Source of the DNA: Roseburia sp. CAG:10041_57
GTDB lineage: Bacteria; Bacillota; Clostridia; Lachnospirales; Lachnospiraceae
Direction: 5' to 3'
Assembly (NCBI GenBank): GCA_001916965.1
Contig: MNTL01000002.1
Location: forward strand, 124,001-188,000
Length of the DNA: 64,000 bases
Translations under genes and position numbers: made by a program
Notes under the pieces: generated by a model
Databases searched by the model: none
The model's input: the letters and a program-made list of their open reading frames with translations, nothing else
Told to the model about the DNA's origin: nothing
In this document: positions 54,062 to 63,779 of the stretch, piece after piece
Numbering within the stretch: position 1 is the first letter of the stretch
Layout: each line of letters begins with the position of its first letter

Positions 54062-55063
54062 ATGACAGAGTTTAGTATCATTGTACCGGTATATAATGTA
54101 GAAAATTATTTAAAAAGATGTCTGGATTCCATCAAGGCGCAGACTTATGCAGATTATGAAGCGATTCTGATAGATGATGGTTCTCTGGATGAATCAGGCA
54201 GTATCTGTGATGCGTACGTAGAGCAGGATAACAGATTCAAAGTGATCCATAAGGAGAATGGTGGGCTGGCAGCCGCCAGAAATACAGGGCTTGCTGCTGC
54301 TGTTGGTAAATATATCGTATTTCTGGATTCGGATGATGATCTGGAGAAGGAAGCACTGGCAAAGATACGTGAGACTATGAACAACGGTTGTTATGATATA
54401 GGCTCCTTTGCAGCAAGAAGGATAGACGAGAAGCGCCATTTTCTCTATGAATTACGCTTTGATGATATGGTCGGAGAGAGAGTATTTGACAGCAAGTCCA
54501 GAGAGCGGTTTCTGTGGCAGGATTTTCTGCAGTATAAGGCAGGCTGGGAAGTATGTTTTCATGTATTTTGCAGAGATATTATCGAGACGCACCATATCCG
54601 GTTTGATGAACAGGTGAAATACGCAGAAGATATCCCATTCACTTTCCAATATATGCTGTATGTGAGCAGATGGGTGAAAATGCCGGATATTCTTTATAAT
54701 TACACATTGCGGGACAGCTCCCTATCCAGACAGGTACGGACACAGGATGTATTGGAAGGCATCTTATATGTGGATTATAACCTGATGTGCAGAGGCTTGA
54801 ATGGGGAACAACAGATACTTCTGTATGGAGCTTTACTGTATTATTTCAGGGATTTCCTGCTAAAAGGAAATGGAAAAGAAAATGGAATAGAAGGATTGAG
54901 AGAGGCATTAAGGGAATCAGAACATGTAAGATTCCATAAAGAGAGACTTCGCAGACTGCGATGGAGAGAACGCAGCCTGCAAAAGTTATACGGACAGGAA
55001 CAGGGAAGAGAGTTTCACAGGATGATATGCAGGTTACAGAAAGGTATGGGAATGAGAGTATGA
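54062..55063 (+). CDS. GT2 family glycosyltransferase
   Basis: A 333-residue GT2 enzyme: FSIIVPVYNVENYL, IDDGSLD (D38, D39), DSDD (89-92) and YAEDIPFTFQ. ATG 54062 is seven bases from AGGG; ATG 54056 is in frame but only one base from it. Overlaps the next gene (ATGA at 55060). Confidence 0.87.
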   Translation: MTEFSIIVPVYNVENYLKRCLDSIKAQTYADYEAILIDDGSLDESGSICDAYVEQDNRFKVIHKENGGLAAARNTGLAAAVGKYIVFLDSDDDLEKEALAKIRETMNNGCYDIGSFAARRIDEKRHFLYELRFDDMVGERVFDSKSRERFLWQDFLQYKAGWEVCFHVFCRDIIETHHIRFDEQVKYAEDIPFTFQYMLYVSRWVKMPDILYNYTLRDSSLSRQVRTQDVLEGILYVDYNLMCRGLNGEQQILLYGALLYYFRDFLLKGNGKENGIEGLREALRESEHVRFHKERLRRLRWRERSLQKLYGQEQGREFHRMICRLQKGMGMRV

Positions 55064-56205
55064 GGATATTGGTAGTAAATGATCTGCTTCAGGGCGGTGG
55101 AGTCGAGAAGCTGATGTATGATGTGGTAATGCGCCTGCATGAACAGCATGAGGTGGCTATCCTGACAGATAAGATGGACGCAGATTTTGATAAAATATAT
55201 CCCGCAGATGTGAAGTATTTCTACCAGATGGAGCAGGAGTACCCAAAGGGCAGGAACCGCTGGGAGAGGAAGCTGATTGCCCGCAGACGAAGAAATACTG
55301 AACAGCAGTTAAAGGACAGAATACGCCAGATGAATTTCGATGTCCTGCTGTGCATGAAAGAGAGCTGGATCATGTGGATGGCGGTGACATATGGTGAATA
55401 TATTCCCAAGCGCGTTGCCTGGGTACATACAGACTATAAGAAATCCTATTATACGAAGGAATGGTATACAGCAGAAGAAGAGATCCGCATGATGCAGCGT
55501 TTCCAACATGTAGTGTGCGTCTCTCAGGTAATCAAGGACAGCATCATAGAAGTGATTGGAAATCCCGGTAATCTGGTTGTATGCTATAATCCGCTGAATC
55601 AGTCGGATATTCTGAATAAGGCAGCAGAACCGGTAGAAGATATTCACCGAAGCCAGAGACCTCTGTTCGTTACAGTGGGCAGACTCAATCTACAGAAGGG
55701 ATATGACATTCTTCTTGAAGTATGCAACCTGTTGAATAAAGAAGGCTATGAATATGATGTATGGATCGTAGGTGGCGGAGAGAGCTGGAACAAATACCAG
55801 GTACAGCATGACCTGGAGCATCAGATCTTTAAATATCATCTGGATAATGTGTATTTACTGGGATATCGTTCCAATCCGCATAAGTATGTGAAGCAGGGAG
55901 ACTGGTTCTTATCATCATCCCGCTATGAAGGGTTCTCCTATGTCAGTCAGGAGGCGGCAATTATTGGCAAGCCCCTGGTATTGACAGACTGTGCAGGTGT
56001 TAAGGAGCTTCTTGGTACTGAGGAGAATGGTATCATTATGGAGAACTCCTTTGCAGGTATTTATTATGGTATGAAGGAAGCTCTGGATCATCCCAAAGAG
56101 GGCGCACGTTTTGTAGAGAGAATGAGTGCACACGAACCAACCTACTATTGGGAAGATCGTTTTGCAGCAATTGAGAGCCTTTTTATGGAGAAAACACATG
56201 AATAA
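55060..56205 (+). CDS. GT4 family glycosyltransferase
   Basis: A 381-residue GT-B transferase: MRILVVNDLLQGGGVEKLMYD, VTVGRLNLQKGYD and E290/E298 in YEGFSYVSQEA. ATG 55060 overlaps the previous stop; the frame is open to 54961 but that part is a shadow of the GT2 gene. Overlaps the next gene by eight bases. Confidence 0.87.
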   Translation: MRILVVNDLLQGGGVEKLMYDVVMRLHEQHEVAILTDKMDADFDKIYPADVKYFYQMEQEYPKGRNRWERKLIARRRRNTEQQLKDRIRQMNFDVLLCMKESWIMWMAVTYGEYIPKRVAWVHTDYKKSYYTKEWYTAEEEIRMMQRFQHVVCVSQVIKDSIIEVIGNPGNLVVCYNPLNQSDILNKAAEPVEDIHRSQRPLFVTVGRLNLQKGYDILLEVCNLLNKEGYEYDVWIVGGGESWNKYQVQHDLEHQIFKYHLDNVYLLGYRSNPHKYVKQGDWFLSSSRYEGFSYVSQEAAIIGKPLVLTDCAGVKELLGTEENGIIMENSFAGIYYGMKEALDHPKEGARFVERMSAHEPTYYWEDRFAAIESLFMEKTHE

Positions 56206-57262
56206 TAAAAACAAGAACTCAATCGGCATGTTTGACATTACCAGAGGAATGCTGATGATCGCAGTGGTGCTTGGACATTCCATTACGGCATATGTCAAAT
56301 ACTGGGAACCACAGTTTACGATGCACTGGTGGTACTGCTTCCTGATTCTCTTTAAGCCTGTGATATATGGGGTGATTCCCATGTTCTTCATGATGAGCGG
56401 ATATGGATTTCGTAAGAAGACGATCAGTAAGAATTTAAAAGATAACGCACGCTATTTATTAAAACCATATGTGATTACAGCAGCAGTAGTGACTTTAGCC
56501 TGCATTATAGAAAATACATGGAAGCATCAGTCCGTAAAGGATGCTCTCTGGTATAAAACAGTACCTTTTCTGCTGGGACTGTGTCCGGGTGAGAACTGGC
56601 TGGCGGGACATTATGTAGGTTCTATTGGACCTATCTGGTTTCTGGTGGTGCTGGCTCTTGCAGGCTTTATCCTGAATCTGTTTTTTAGACTGGAACAGGA
56701 GTGGATGAGAGCTGTCTGCATCATCGTTGCTGTAGCATGGTGTACGAGACTTCCCTTTATCTCATTGATTCCCTTTTGTATCATACAGGCGCTGTGCTGC
56801 TGCGGTTATATGTACATTGGATATTTGCTGAGAACCCACGATCTTTTATACGAATCATTAGGAAAGAAAACTATCATCATACTGGTAATTCTGGCTTTTT
56901 CCATTATGATTCCCGGGAATATTGAAGTGTCCCAGAATGTATGGGCGCTTGGTATGCTGGATTATGTGGCAAGTGCAATTACGGGATTCCTGTTGTTAAG
57001 GCTGTGTATGCTGCTTAATGCAGAACGATTTAAGAGCAAAGTAACCAGAGCACTTAGGACTATTGGAAGATACTCTCTGTATATTCTGTGTGTACATACC
57101 ATGGAATATCTGGCTTTCCCATGGACTAAGGTGCAGAGTCTGGTATCAGGACATGTGGTACTTGGAATTGTGATTACCTTTATCATGAGGTGTCTGATCA
57201 TAGCAGCGGGAAGTGAGCTGTTGAAGAGATGTTTGGAGAGAAGGAGACGTAAAAAGAAATGA
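56198..57262 (+). CDS. acyltransferase-3 membrane protein (first)
   Basis: A 354-residue polytopic protein with about ten helices. NSIGMFDITRGMLMIAVVLGHS gives the family start with the conserved His, and SGYGFRKK follows. AT3 proteins O-acylate sugars at the membrane. It overlaps the downstream acyl carrier gene by four bases (ATGA), suggesting that the acyl donor is carrier-bound. ATG 56198 has GGAG eight bases upstream. Confidence 0.85.
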   Translation: MNNKNKNSIGMFDITRGMLMIAVVLGHSITAYVKYWEPQFTMHWWYCFLILFKPVIYGVIPMFFMMSGYGFRKKTISKNLKDNARYLLKPYVITAAVVTLACIIENTWKHQSVKDALWYKTVPFLLGLCPGENWLAGHYVGSIGPIWFLVVLALAGFILNLFFRLEQEWMRAVCIIVAVAWCTRLPFISLIPFCIIQALCCCGYMYIGYLLRTHDLLYESLGKKTIIILVILAFSIMIPGNIEVSQNVWALGMLDYVASAITGFLLLRLCMLLNAERFKSKVTRALRTIGRYSLYILCVHTMEYLAFPWTKVQSLVSGHVVLGIVITFIMRCLIIAAGSELLKRCLERRRRKKK

Positions 57263-57495
57263 GCAGACAGGAGATTATGGATATTACAGCGGATGCAATC
57301 CGTGTTGTATTGGGAGACAAGAAGCTGGAAATTACAGAAGATACCTATCTGATAGATGAACTGGGCTTTAACTCCCTTGATGTCATGGAAATGATCGGAG
57401 AGCTGGAAGAAAGCTTTGGATGCACGATAGATGAGGATGATCTGGAACAGTTTGCACAGGTGAGGGACATTGTAGAGTATATCGTGAAAATGTAA
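57259..57495 (+). CDS. acyl carrier protein (first)
   Basis: A 78-residue acidic four-helix carrier with the phosphopantetheine site ELGFNSLDVMEM (S39); the usual DSL is NSL. It is translationally coupled to the AT3 gene, so it probably serves that enzyme rather than fatty-acid synthesis. Confidence 0.88.
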   Translation: MSRQEIMDITADAIRVVLGDKKLEITEDTYLIDELGFNSLDVMEMIGELEESFGCTIDEDDLEQFAQVRDIVEYIVKM

Positions 57496-57553
57496 AATAG
57501 TGACAATGAAGGTCAGGCGTCAATATAAGCAGGAATGGGTATAAAGAAGAAAT

Positions 57554-58798
57554 ATGGCAGAGAGAGATATTATAATCAAAGCAGACAATGTCTATAAGGA
57601 ATATACGCTGGGGAGTATCAGCGGTCGTTCCTTTTATGAAGAATTATTGAGAAGAAAGAACAAGGAACAGGCGAAGCTGCCACAGAGAAAGAAGATCAAT
57701 GCGCTGAATGGTGTCAGCTTTGAAATCGAAAGAGGAGAAGCAGTGGGAATCATTGGAGCCAATGGAGCGGGAAAATCTACTTTATTAAAGATTCTCTCCA
57801 GAATCACAGCGCCCACTTCCGGTAAAGTATATCTGGATGGTACGTTATCCAGTATGCTGGAAGTAGGAACCGGCTTTCACCCTGAATTAAGCGGCAGGGA
57901 GAATATCTACATAAACGGTACGATTCTTGGCATGACCAGAAAAGAGATAGACTCCAAGATTGAAGACATCATTGCCTTTTCTGAGATCAGGGAATTCATT
58001 GATACGCCGGTGAAGCGTTATTCCTCAGGTATGTATGTGAAGCTGGCTTTTGCGGTAGCGGCGTATCTGGAATCAGACATTATGATACTGGATGAAGTAC
58101 TGGCAGTAGGAGATATGAAATTTCAGAAGAAATGTCTGGATAAGATGCAGGAGCTGTCTTCCAAAGAAGGCAGAACGGTACTCTGTGTCAGTCATAACAT
58201 GGTTACGATCAGCAAATTCTGCAAGCGTTGTATCGTGCTGGATAAAGGCTCTGTTATCTTTGACGGAGATACCGGTGAAGCGATTCAGGAGTATTTCGGA
58301 GAGAAGAAGAGCACAGAGACCTTTATAGATTTCTCGAATAACCGCCGTTTCCTGTGGCTGCAGAGGGACGAAGTCAGACTATTGACAGCAGAGTATGTAA
58401 ATAAAAATGACGCCGTATTCTGGGAAGGCGAGAAGATACGGCAGCATTTTAAATGGAAATATAACAAGAATGTTGTAAACCTGTGCTTGAGAGTAGAGGT
58501 CTTTGACAGCGTGGAGAACCCTGTGTGTGCGGCTTTTATCTACGATATAGACAGTCGTGATGCGGGGGAACAGGGCGAAATCACAGTGGATATGGATATT
58601 TCTTTGTTACGTGAGGGTAAATATAAGACAATATATACGTTATTTGTAAGGGACACGAATAATGAAAGTGTTGATCTGGATTGTGTAAATGGACTGGAAT
58701 TTGAAAAGAAAATCATAACACAAAGCGAGATTGTATGGCATTCCAAGTCCTGGGGCTCAATAGAACTGCCACAGCTCGAAATGGTTGAGGTGCAGTAA
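57554..58798 (+). CDS. ABC polysaccharide export ATPase with C-terminal substrate domain (Wzt-like)
   Basis: A 414-residue ATPase. Walker A is GANGAGKS (K74), the signature YSSGMYVKLAFAVAAYL and Walker B MILDEVLAVGD are as in Wzt/TagH. Residues about 265-414 form an extra beta-sandwich domain (VNLCLRVEVFDSVENPV, GEITVDMDISLLREGKY), like the Wzt domain that recognises the modified chain end. Partner of the 53210 permease. Confidence 0.89.
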   Translation: MAERDIIIKADNVYKEYTLGSISGRSFYEELLRRKNKEQAKLPQRKKINALNGVSFEIERGEAVGIIGANGAGKSTLLKILSRITAPTSGKVYLDGTLSSMLEVGTGFHPELSGRENIYINGTILGMTRKEIDSKIEDIIAFSEIREFIDTPVKRYSSGMYVKLAFAVAAYLESDIMILDEVLAVGDMKFQKKCLDKMQELSSKEGRTVLCVSHNMVTISKFCKRCIVLDKGSVIFDGDTGEAIQEYFGEKKSTETFIDFSNNRRFLWLQRDEVRLLTAEYVNKNDAVFWEGEKIRQHFKWKYNKNVVNLCLRVEVFDSVENPVCAAFIYDIDSRDAGEQGEITVDMDISLLREGKYKTIYTLFVRDTNNESVDLDCVNGLEFEKKIITQSEIVWHSKSWGSIELPQLEMVEVQ

Positions 58799-58800
58799 GA

Positions 58801-59868
58801 ATGAAGGATTCCAATAAGATATACAAAAATAAAATGAGCATGTTTGATCTGTTGAAGGGGATTGCTATTTTTATTGTTGTGTTCTGGCATACATATGATT
58901 ACTGGAATGGGAATCCTGCACTGATTGGTATTCAGATTCCCCTGAATCTGATCTGGCTTGGACTGATGCCGTCTTTTCTCATGGCGGGCGGTTACTGGTA
59001 TAAGCCAAAGCCTGTAGCAGGTTATACGAAAAATCAGATAAGTGCATTGATGAAGCCATATGCTTTCGTAGGCATTATGGCAGCGGGATGCTGTGCCGTC
59101 ATTAATTATATCAGATATCATTCCCTGAGATCCGCATATGGTGGAGCAAGGGGCATTGCACTTGGATTTATCACTGGCAGCTCCAACGTGTATACAATTA
59201 AGGGCAGAATCATTTGTAATCTTGGCCCGGCATGGTTTCTGTTTACTCTTTGCTGGGCATGCGTGATTCTCAACCTGATCATGCGGAGTAATCTGAAATA
59301 TAAGAAGACACTGATCGTTGGACTGCTGGTAATCGGCATTGCACTGGAGCGTATACCGTGGCTTCCGCTGTGTCCGAGCGCCGTACTGGAGGCAGTATTT
59401 ACGCTGTATTGTGGTTATTGGCTGAAACAATCCAAATTCCTGCTGCGTAAGTGGACAGCCAGAGACTATATCCTGATGACGGTTCTGGTGATTCTTGGAT
59501 ATGTAGTGGGAATCAGCATCATGTTCCATGGTGGTGCACAGTCCTATATTGCCCGCATCGTGCCGGGGATTCCACATGCAGTCCTTAATATGCGTATCGT
59601 ACTGCATTTAGAGCATATCCAGAATAAGGTGACGGATTTCGTGCGTAAGCTGGGGCGCTATTCTTTGTGGATATTTGTTGTACATTCCATAGAAGTATTG
59701 AGCTTTGACTGGCATATCCTCAGTGAACAGGAGATATTCATGCGTAATCCCCTGCTTGGACTTGTTGTTATTTTCACCATCAGGGTGGCTGTGATCACGA
59801 TTGGATGTCTGATAGTTTCCAGGATAAATAAGTTTCTGATTCGGAGGACGAAGCATGGGATTTTTTGA
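58801..59868 (+). CDS. acyltransferase-3 membrane protein (second)
   Basis: A 355-residue polytopic AT3 protein: NKMSMFDLLKGIAIFIVVFWHTYDYW holds the family start and His. It shares layout with the 56198 gene but differs in detail, so it may add a second acyl group or act at another position. Overlaps the ligase gene by 14 bases. Confidence 0.84.
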   Translation: MKDSNKIYKNKMSMFDLLKGIAIFIVVFWHTYDYWNGNPALIGIQIPLNLIWLGLMPSFLMAGGYWYKPKPVAGYTKNQISALMKPYAFVGIMAAGCCAVINYIRYHSLRSAYGGARGIALGFITGSSNVYTIKGRIICNLGPAWFLFTLCWACVILNLIMRSNLKYKKTLIVGLLVIGIALERIPWLPLCPSAVLEAVFTLYCGYWLKQSKFLLRKWTARDYILMTVLVILGYVVGISIMFHGGAQSYIARIVPGIPHAVLNMRIVLHLEHIQNKVTDFVRKLGRYSLWIFVVHSIEVLSFDWHILSEQEIFMRNPLLGLVVIFTIRVAVITIGCLIVSRINKFLIRRTKHGIF

Positions 59869-61240
59869 TGTATCAGAGAGATGGGCAGAGAATTACAGCG
59901 GCTGGATTGCAGTAGAGGAATCCAATGGATACCATATCACTTATCGGGAAATGGCAGAAGTAATCAGGAATCATACAGGATTCTATCAGGACTTGCAATA
60001 TGACAGAATTGCAGTGCTTGGCGCGGCTTCCTTTGCCTGGTTTGCGCATGCATACAGCGTGCTTGCAGCAGGTAAGACCCTGATCGCACCGGATGCGCTT
60101 TTGCCTGTGGAGGATATGGTGACACTGCTAAAATATGCAGACACACAAGTAGTGTATACAGATGAGAAGGACAGGAAGCTTGCCAGGGCGCTGGAACAGG
60201 AAAATATCAGATATGAAGTATATCCGCAGCATATTGCAGAACGGACAGCATATGATATAGAGAATGAAGATGGACATATTATGTTCTTTACCTCAGGAAC
60301 ATCCGGCAGAGCAAAAGGTGTAGTTGTGCCTTTTAGCGCATTGTATGCGAATGCCTTCAAGGTCAGGGAATGGCTGGCGTCAGGGTATGAAGGTAAAGTA
60401 TACCTGCCTATGCCAACAGGACATTTGTATGCGAATTTTATAGCACTGGCATTCTGGAATCAGGGACGAACCCTGTGTATGGGGAATCCCAGACATATTG
60501 CAGAAGAGATTGTGTATTTCAAGCCTGCCGTTCTGTCCATCGTGTCCAGTATGGCAGAGTATCTGTTGCAGAATGGGCAGCAGGGAGAGAATACAAAGGT
60601 GATTACAGTAGCCGGTTCCAGGTGCGAGAGAAGTCTTGAAGAACTGGCGGCTGCACAGGGAATCCGGATGCAGAACCTCTATGGAGCTTCGGAGACCGCC
60701 GGGGCAGCAGCGATGAGTCGGATAGGAGATCATGTGGATCATCTGACCGCAGTGGAGGGTTTGAGCCTTTTCCTGGAAGATGGAGAATTAGTTATCTCTA
60801 ACCCTGACTGTATGACAGAATATTATAAGAAGCCGAAGGAGACACAGGAAGTATTGCAAAAAGGCTGTATTTATCTTGGAGATCAGGCGGCATTGCATGA
60901 GGATGGCACCTGGAACATTCTGGGGCGCAGACAGGACATGATTTCCATGAAGAACGGAAACAAGCTGTATTATCAGGAGATGGATGAAGAGCTGTCTCAG
61001 ATTGAGGCTGTCAGAGAAGCCTGCGTATTGTATACAGATGACAGGATTATAGCGGTGATTGTGGCGAATCAGGAAGACCAGAAGCAGATACGTTCAAGAA
61101 TCAAGGTATATAATAAGAAGCAGCCTTATTATAGGAAGATAGAGGATATCTGGTTCAGACAGGATGCTTTTCCAAGAACCAGTATGGGTAAGATGATTCG
61201 AAAAAATATGATAGAAGAGTATAAGGAGCAGAGGACATGA
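59855..61240 (+). CDS. adenylate-forming acyl/aminoacyl ligase
   Basis: A 461-residue ANL-family enzyme. The A3 P-loop is FFTSGTSGRAKGVV, A5 is LYGASETAG, A7/A8 reads YLGDQAALHEDGTWNILGRRQDMI and A10 has RTSMGKMIRKN with the catalytic Lys. It would activate a carboxylic acid and load it on the carrier at 61237, as DltA loads D-alanine on DltC. Substrate is unknown. CGGAGG precedes the ATG. Confidence 0.87.
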   Translation: MGFFDVSERWAENYSGWIAVEESNGYHITYREMAEVIRNHTGFYQDLQYDRIAVLGAASFAWFAHAYSVLAAGKTLIAPDALLPVEDMVTLLKYADTQVVYTDEKDRKLARALEQENIRYEVYPQHIAERTAYDIENEDGHIMFFTSGTSGRAKGVVVPFSALYANAFKVREWLASGYEGKVYLPMPTGHLYANFIALAFWNQGRTLCMGNPRHIAEEIVYFKPAVLSIVSSMAEYLLQNGQQGENTKVITVAGSRCERSLEELAAAQGIRMQNLYGASETAGAAAMSRIGDHVDHLTAVEGLSLFLEDGELVISNPDCMTEYYKKPKETQEVLQKGCIYLGDQAALHEDGTWNILGRRQDMISMKNGNKLYYQEMDEELSQIEAVREACVLYTDDRIIAVIVANQEDQKQIRSRIKVYNKKQPYYRKIEDIWFRQDAFPRTSMGKMIRKNMIEEYKEQRT

Positions 61241-61452
61241 AAGAAGAATTGATGGAATTGATCAGAAACATGGTGGCAGATGATGAAATGGAGCTTACAG
61301 AAGATTCAGAATTTGTAGATGATCTTGGGTTGAGTTCCATGGAGTTCTTCAATCTGATCAGTCAGGTAGAGGGACAGTTTCATGTGAAGTTTACGGACAG
61401 AGAGATTCAGAATCTGGAAACAATTGGAGATATGCTTGAAATCATAGACTGA
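61237..61452 (+). CDS. acyl carrier protein (second)
   Basis: A 71-residue carrier protein with the attachment site LGLSSMEFFNL (S34; SSM replaces DSL). It overlaps the ligase by four bases (ATGA), so the two are coupled. It is distinct from the 57259 carrier. Confidence 0.86.
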   Translation: MKEELMELIRNMVADDEMELTEDSEFVDDLGLSSMEFFNLISQVEGQFHVKFTDREIQNLETIGDMLEIID

Positions 61453-61475
61453 AACAATCATTGTACTTTAAGCGT

Positions 61476-61521
61476 AAATCCGTTATACTAGATTCTATAG
61501 GGAATCCGGGATAACGGATTT
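61476..61521 (+). terminator. hairpin between the acyl module and the ManC gene
   Basis: AAATCCGTTAT (61476-61486) pairs with ATAACGGATTT (61511-61521). An inner GATTC/GAATC stem (61491-61495, 61502-61506) extends it. Only a short AT-rich run follows, so it may be a weak terminator or a leader structure for the gene that begins 28 bases later. Confidence 0.6.
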
Positions 61522-61548
61522 ATTATTTACAGCGGAGGTAAGTTAGAT

Positions 61549-62868
61549 TTGAATATTATTTTGTTATCAGGAGGCAGTGGCAAGCGTCTCTGGCCTTTAT
61601 CCAATGATATACGTTCCAAGCAGTTCATTAAGCTCTTTAAGGATGAGCAGGGCAACAGAGAGTCCATGGTGCAGCGTGTCTACAGACAGATCACAACGGT
61701 AGACAGTGAGGCAAGGGTCACAATCGCTACCAGTAAGACACAGGTCAGTGCAATCCGTAATCAGTTAGGAGAACAGGTCAATGTCTGTGTAGAACCATGT
61801 AGAAGAGATACATTTCCAGCCATTGCACTTGCAGCAGCATATCTTCATGATGTACAGGGTGTCGCAGAGGGTGAATGTGTGGCGGTCTGCCCGGTAGACC
61901 CTTATGTAGACAATTCCTACTATGAAGGTGTGAAGAGACTGGAAGAGCTTGTGCTTGCGGGCAATGCGAACCTGACACTTATGGGAATAGAGCCTACTTA
62001 TCCCAGTGAGAAATACGGTTATATTATTCCTGAATCTGCCGAGACTGTCAGCATGGTACGTGAATTCAAGGAGAAGCCTACTGTAGAAGTGGCAGAAGGA
62101 TATCTGAGACAGGGAGCACTCTGGAATGCAGGTGTATTTGCTTTTAAATTAGGATATTTACTGGAGATTGCACATAAGCTCATTGATTTTACAGGATATC
62201 AGGATCTCTATGAGAAGTATGCGACACTGACTAAGATCAGTTTTGACTATGCGGTGGTAGAGAAGGAGAACAGCATTCAGGTAATGCGTTATGCAGGTGA
62301 CTGGAAAGACGTAGGAACCTGGAACATGATGACAGAGGTTATGTCTGACCAGAAGCTTGGCAATGTGACACTGGATGATAACTGTGAAGATACACAGGTT
62401 GTAAATGAGCTGGATATCCCGGTGCTGTGCATGGGCTGTAAGAATATGGTCGTTGCAGTCAGCAATGATGGTATTCTTGTGGCGGATAAAGAGCAGAGCA
62501 GCTATATGAAGCCATATGTAGAGGATATTGGTGGTGTCGTAAAATATGCGGAGAAATCCTGGGGCAGTTATACAGTCATTGACATGCAGCCTCTGTCCTA
62601 TACAGTGCGTGTGAATCTCAAGCCTGGACATCAGATGAAGTATCACAGCCATCAGCACAGAGAAGAAGTATGGACAGTTGTATCCGGTCATGGCAGAGTC
62701 GTTCTGGATGATCTGATGCAGGAGATATCCGCAGGCAGTGTCATTAAGATACCGGCTGGCTGCAAGCATACCGTGATGGCAGACAGCGACCTGCATCTGA
62801 TCGAAGTACAGATTGGTAAAGACATATCCGTAGCAGACAAGGAAACATATCCATTAGACAGATCATAA
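61549..62868 (+). CDS. manC: mannose-1-phosphate guanylyltransferase / cupin (ManC-like)
   Basis: A 439-residue protein that makes GDP-mannose from mannose-1-phosphate and GTP. The N-terminal nucleotidyltransferase domain opens with LLSGGSGKRLWPLSNDIRSKQF and has CPVDPYVDN and VREFKEKPTVE. The C-terminal cupin (about 325-435, GHQMKYHSHQHREEVWTVVSGHG) is the mannose-6-phosphate isomerase type II domain. Start is TTG 61549 with GGAGG upstream. Supplies mannose for the surrounding transferases. Confidence 0.9.
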   Translation: MNIILLSGGSGKRLWPLSNDIRSKQFIKLFKDEQGNRESMVQRVYRQITTVDSEARVTIATSKTQVSAIRNQLGEQVNVCVEPCRRDTFPAIALAAAYLHDVQGVAEGECVAVCPVDPYVDNSYYEGVKRLEELVLAGNANLTLMGIEPTYPSEKYGYIIPESAETVSMVREFKEKPTVEVAEGYLRQGALWNAGVFAFKLGYLLEIAHKLIDFTGYQDLYEKYATLTKISFDYAVVEKENSIQVMRYAGDWKDVGTWNMMTEVMSDQKLGNVTLDDNCEDTQVVNELDIPVLCMGCKNMVVAVSNDGILVADKEQSSYMKPYVEDIGGVVKYAEKSWGSYTVIDMQPLSYTVRVNLKPGHQMKYHSHQHREEVWTVVSGHGRVVLDDLMQEISAGSVIKIPAGCKHTVMADSDLHLIEVQIGKDISVADKETYPLDRS

Positions 62869-62877
62869 GGAGTTAGT

Positions 62878-63756
62878 ATGAGTACAATATATGCATTAAG
62901 TAATGAACATATCTGTATCGAGGTCAGTTCCTTTGGTACAGAGCTGAAATCACTCAAAAGACAAAGCGACAGCAGAGAGTATATGTGGGATGCAAGACCT
63001 GAATTCTGGAAAAGGACTTCCCCTGTTCTTTTCCCCATTGTAGGCGGGCTGCATGAAGGACAGTATCATTATGAAGGGAAGAGTTTCCAAATGTCCCAGC
63101 ATGGCTTTGCCAGAGATATGGAATTTACACTGGTGCAGCAGGAGGCAGATTCCCTGACTTTTGCTCTGGAAGATAATGCAGAGACTCTTGCAAAGTATCC
63201 TTTTCACTTTTGTCTGACGATTACCTATACCATTGTGGACAACCATCTCAAGATCACCTGGAAAGTGGATAACACCAATGACCACGTGATGTATTTCAGC
63301 ATCGGTGGACATCCTGCTTTTCGTTGTCCAATCATAGAAGGAACCAGGCAGACAGACTATAAGCTGCATTTTGATACAGAAACAGAGATTACCTCTTCCA
63401 TACTGGGCGAGGGAGGTCTTCTGACACATGACCACAAGACATATCCATTGAAACATGGTGAGCTTGCTGTTACAGAAGATCTTTTTGACCAGGATGCATT
63501 AGTAATAGAAGGAAATCAGGCACATGAGGTTTCCTTGTCATATGGTCAGGAGAAGCCTTATCTGACAGTGCGTTTCAATGCACCTTTATTCGGCATCTGG
63601 TCTCCGCCAAAGAAAAATGCACCATTTATCTGCATTGAACCCTGGTATGGACGATGTGATAAAGCTGATTTTACAGGTGAACTGGATAAGAGAGAATGGG
63701 GCAATACGTTGGACGCTGGAGAGTGCTTTGAAGCATCTTATGAAGTCATAGTGTAA
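62878..63756 (+). CDS. aldose 1-epimerase family protein (LacX-like)
   Basis: A 292-residue galactose-mutarotase-like protein: SFGTELKSLKRQSDSREYMWDARPEFW, PIVGGLHEGQYHYEG, QHGFARDMEF, SIGGHPAFRCP and IEPWYGRCD are typical of the LacX branch. It interconverts sugar anomers or binds them. AGGAG precedes the ATG, ten bases after manC. Confidence 0.88.
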   Translation: MSTIYALSNEHICIEVSSFGTELKSLKRQSDSREYMWDARPEFWKRTSPVLFPIVGGLHEGQYHYEGKSFQMSQHGFARDMEFTLVQQEADSLTFALEDNAETLAKYPFHFCLTITYTIVDNHLKITWKVDNTNDHVMYFSIGGHPAFRCPIIEGTRQTDYKLHFDTETEITSSILGEGGLLTHDHKTYPLKHGELAVTEDLFDQDALVIEGNQAHEVSLSYGQEKPYLTVRFNAPLFGIWSPPKKNAPFICIEPWYGRCDKADFTGELDKREWGNTLDAGECFEASYEVIV

Positions 63757-63779
63757 GAAAGACGAGGCATAAGACTTAT

